From positions 1 to 8,359 of the forward strand of contig JAHEEB010000131.1 in NCBI GenBank assembly GCA_024640925.1: 8,359 bases of DNA. The letters run 5' to 3'. The position numbers were made by a program, and so were the translations under genes. Source of the stretch: Bacteroidota bacterium (GTDB lineage Bacteria; Bacteroidota; Bacteroidia; Bacteroidales; UBA10428). The notes beneath the pieces are model-generated. The model did not search any database. It was not told where the DNA came from and saw only the letters and a program-made list of their open reading frames with translations. Each line of letters begins with the position of its first letter. Position 1 is the first letter of the stretch. Below are positions 6,968 through 8,359 of the stretch, one piece after another.

Positions 6968-7813
6968 ATGTTTTTTAGTAGTAATTTAAAGTTTCTACGG
7001 AAACGCAAAGGGTTTACCCAGGATCAGGTGGCCTTTAGCCTCGAAATGAAGCGTTCTACCCTCAGTGGTTATGAGAATGAAATTAGTCAGCCTACAGTGC
7101 AGGCATTGATGAGTTTTTCGAAATACTATCGAATAGCTATAGATACATTGTTGAGTATTGACCTCAGTCGCTTGTCGGAATTACAGATTAAACAACTCGA
7201 AGGCGGTGAAGATGTATTTATCAGAGGTGGTAAACTAAGGGTGTTGGCCACTACCATAAATGACGAAAATAATGATAATATAGAGCTTGTAAACGAGAAA
7301 GCAAAAGCAGGTTATGCAACAGGTTTTGCTGATCCGGAATTTATCAGTCATTTGCCTACTTTTCAATTGCCCTTTCTTTCGAAACAAAAGAAGTATCGTA
7401 CTTTTCAGCTTAGTGGCGATTCTATGTTTCCTATACCTGAAAGCTCGTGGGTTACAGGAGAATTTGTACAGGACTGGCGCAATATTTCTACAGGTGAAGC
7501 ATATATTATTTTTACAATAGACGATGGCATTGTTTTTAAGGTTGTCGAAAACCTTTTAGAGCCAGATGGTGTTTTGCGTTTGTATTCGCTTAATCCCCTT
7601 TACGAAGCATTTGATGTGCATGTCTCTGCCATAAAAGAAATTTGGAAATTTGTCCATTATATTAGTAAAGAGCTGCCTGAACCTATTTTGCCCCAGGATG
7701 AGCTTTTACGAACAGTTGCCAATCTTAAAAGGGATATGGGGAAGGTTAAGACACAATTATTTCGAAAAAATGAAGAGGTAGATAATAAAACTGAAACGGA
7801 TATAAAAGAATAA
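6968..7813 (+). CDS. LexA-like transcriptional repressor (XRE helix-turn-helix plus S24 self-cleavage domain)
   Basis: A 281-aa regulator. The N-terminus (about 5-64) is an XRE/Cro-type helix-turn-helix: LKFLRKRKGFTQDQVA, then the recognition region MKRSTLSGYENE. The C-terminus (about 128-235) is an S24 (LexA/UmuD-like) peptidase domain with nucleophile Ser152 in SGDSMFP and general base Lys191 in VFKVV. KAKAGYATG holds a candidate Ala114-Gly115 scissile bond, 38 residues before the Ser, close to the LexA arrangement. All three elements are present, so RecA-stimulated self-cleavage after DNA damage is a fair prediction. A charged, coiled-coil-like tail follows (about 243-281). The start is ATG 6968, with an in-frame TAG two codons upstream. 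It is likely to repress its own operon and dinB-dnaE through the TGATTA-N5-TAATC sites. A phage-type CI repressor is the alternative, but no phage genes are nearby. It is followed after 3 nt by a membrane protein gene. Confidence 0.92.
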   Translation: MFFSSNLKFLRKRKGFTQDQVAFSLEMKRSTLSGYENEISQPTVQALMSFSKYYRIAIDTLLSIDLSRLSELQIKQLEGGEDVFIRGGKLRVLATTINDENNDNIELVNEKAKAGYATGFADPEFISHLPTFQLPFLSKQKKYRTFQLSGDSMFPIPESSWVTGEFVQDWRNISTGEAYIIFTIDDGIVFKVVENLLEPDGVLRLYSLNPLYEAFDVHVSAIKEIWKFVHYISKELPEPILPQDELLRTVANLKRDMGKVKTQLFRKNEEVDNKTETDIKE

Positions 7814-7816
7814 GAT

Positions 7817-8134
7817 ATGAAAAATATTTCTATTGCCTTATTAATAGGTATTTGTGCTGGTATAATTGATGTTATTCCTATGATTATCCAAAAATTAGAC
7901 TGGCATGCTGATGTCTCGGCATTCCTTTTCTGGGTTGCTTTGGGTGTGGTAATCCCTTATGTAAGCTGGAATATTAAATCGTGGCTAAAAGGACTCATTG
8001 TAGCTGAACTGTTTGCTATACCTATTATTGTTATAACCCTTACAACAGGTTTTGGTTCTGTTTTTCCTATTATGGTTATGTCTGCTTTGCTGGGTACTTT
8101 AGTTGGAATAGTGAGTAAAAAATTTATTGTTTAG
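7817..8134 (+). CDS. Small integral membrane protein of unknown function
   Basis: A 105-aa protein made almost entirely of four hydrophobic segments, about residues 5-24, 33-52, 60-78 and 84-101, joined by short loops with few charges (QKLDWHAD at 25-32, KSWLKG near 54-59, and a positively charged end SKKFIV). No catalytic motif is recognised. The ATG at 7817 follows the stop of the S24 regulator after 3 nt, so co-transcription and translational coupling are likely and it should share that regulator's control. A role in the damage response is possible only by association. I do not recognise the family with confidence. Confidence 0.8.
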   Translation: MKNISIALLIGICAGIIDVIPMIIQKLDWHADVSAFLFWVALGVVIPYVSWNIKSWLKGLIVAELFAIPIIVITLTTGFGSVFPIMVMSALLGTLVGIVSKKFIV

Positions 8135-8227
8135 TTCACCAGCCGTTAGAAATATTCATGTGTTTTTAAAATATTCGCTTAATTTTACCCCGCATTTTAA
8201 ATTACATCACTAAAACAAACAACCTTT

Positions 8228-8359
8228 ATGAAAAAAATTTATGTTATTGCCGCATCATTGATGGCATTTGTTACATTGTCTTTGTCAGCTCAAACCACTG
8301 GTGAAGAAACTACAACTACAACTTCAAGTACAGGAAGCGAACCTTTAAAAAGCAAAAGA
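8228..8359 (+). CDS. Secreted or outer-membrane protein, N-terminal fragment (runs off the right edge)
   Basis: 44 codons are visible. Residues 1-21 form a classic Sec signal peptide: MKK start, hydrophobic run IYVIAASLMAFVTLSLS, likely cleavage at LSAQ. A low-complexity Thr/Ser linker follows (Glu-Thr-Thr repeats at about 26-35), then EPLKSKR at the break. No lipobox Cys is present. The layout, a signal peptide plus short polar linker before a Lys-rich segment, recalls Bacteroidota outer-membrane beta-barrel proteins, but too little is visible to assign it. It has its own 93-bp upstream gap after the membrane protein gene, with a weak -7-like box TAATTTTA at 8180-8187, so it is probably a separate transcription unit. 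Confidence 0.75.
   Translation, partial: MKKIYVIAASLMAFVTLSLSAQTTGEETTTTTSSTGSEPLKSKR

Noticed and set aside
6968..7813. Prophage CI repressor and phage remnant
   Set aside because: The domain layout would allow it, but no integrase, attachment site or phage structural gene is present and the neighbours are ordinary chromosomal genes.

Overview
The window looks like a chromosomal segment of a low-GC Bacteroidota (Bacteroidetes) member, plausibly order Bacteroidales/Marinilabiliales. The clues are the DinB plus short DnaE gene pair, signal peptides ending in 'AQ', the near absence of Shine-Dalgarno sequences, very AT-rich intergenic DNA, and promoter-like boxes of the TAnnTTTG type. The genus cannot be fixed from the sequence alone.

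Layout. From 1 to 6724 everything reads on the minus strand. In transcription order: a Tsp/Prc-type periplasmic S41 protease (6724-4610), a secreted helical protein of unknown function (4595-3552) and a SAM-dependent methyltransferase (3530-2802), spaced 14 and 21 nt apart like an operon. After an AT-rich gap come DNA polymerase IV (dinB, 2686-1538) and a short DNA polymerase III alpha subunit (dnaE, from 1432 and running off the left edge). A 228-bp divergent intergenic region (6740-6967) separates this block from a plus-strand pair: a LexA-like XRE/S24 self-cleaving repressor (6968-7813) and, 3 nt later, a small four-helix membrane protein (7817-8134). A separate secreted protein begins at 8228 and runs off the right edge.

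Main biological reading. The S24 regulator, DinB and short DnaE look like the parts of a damage-inducible translesion mutagenesis module, analogous to but different from lexA-imuA-imuB-dnaE2 cassettes: here the Y-family polymerase keeps its catalytic residues. The most interesting non-coding signal is a shared 17-bp inverted repeat, TGATTA-N5-TAAT(C/T)(A/T). It occurs twice in tandem in the dinB promoter region (2697-2713, 2720-2736) and once upstream of the S24 regulator (6901-6917). This is a natural candidate for the regulator's own operator, linking loci now separated by the three-gene protease operon. A second non-coding curiosity is a degenerate heptanucleotide array (1470-1523) between dinB and dnaE. 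The PHP domain of the DnaE has lost at least two expected metal-binding histidines.

No rRNA, tRNA, CRISPR array, insertion sequence or convincing rho-independent terminator was seen.
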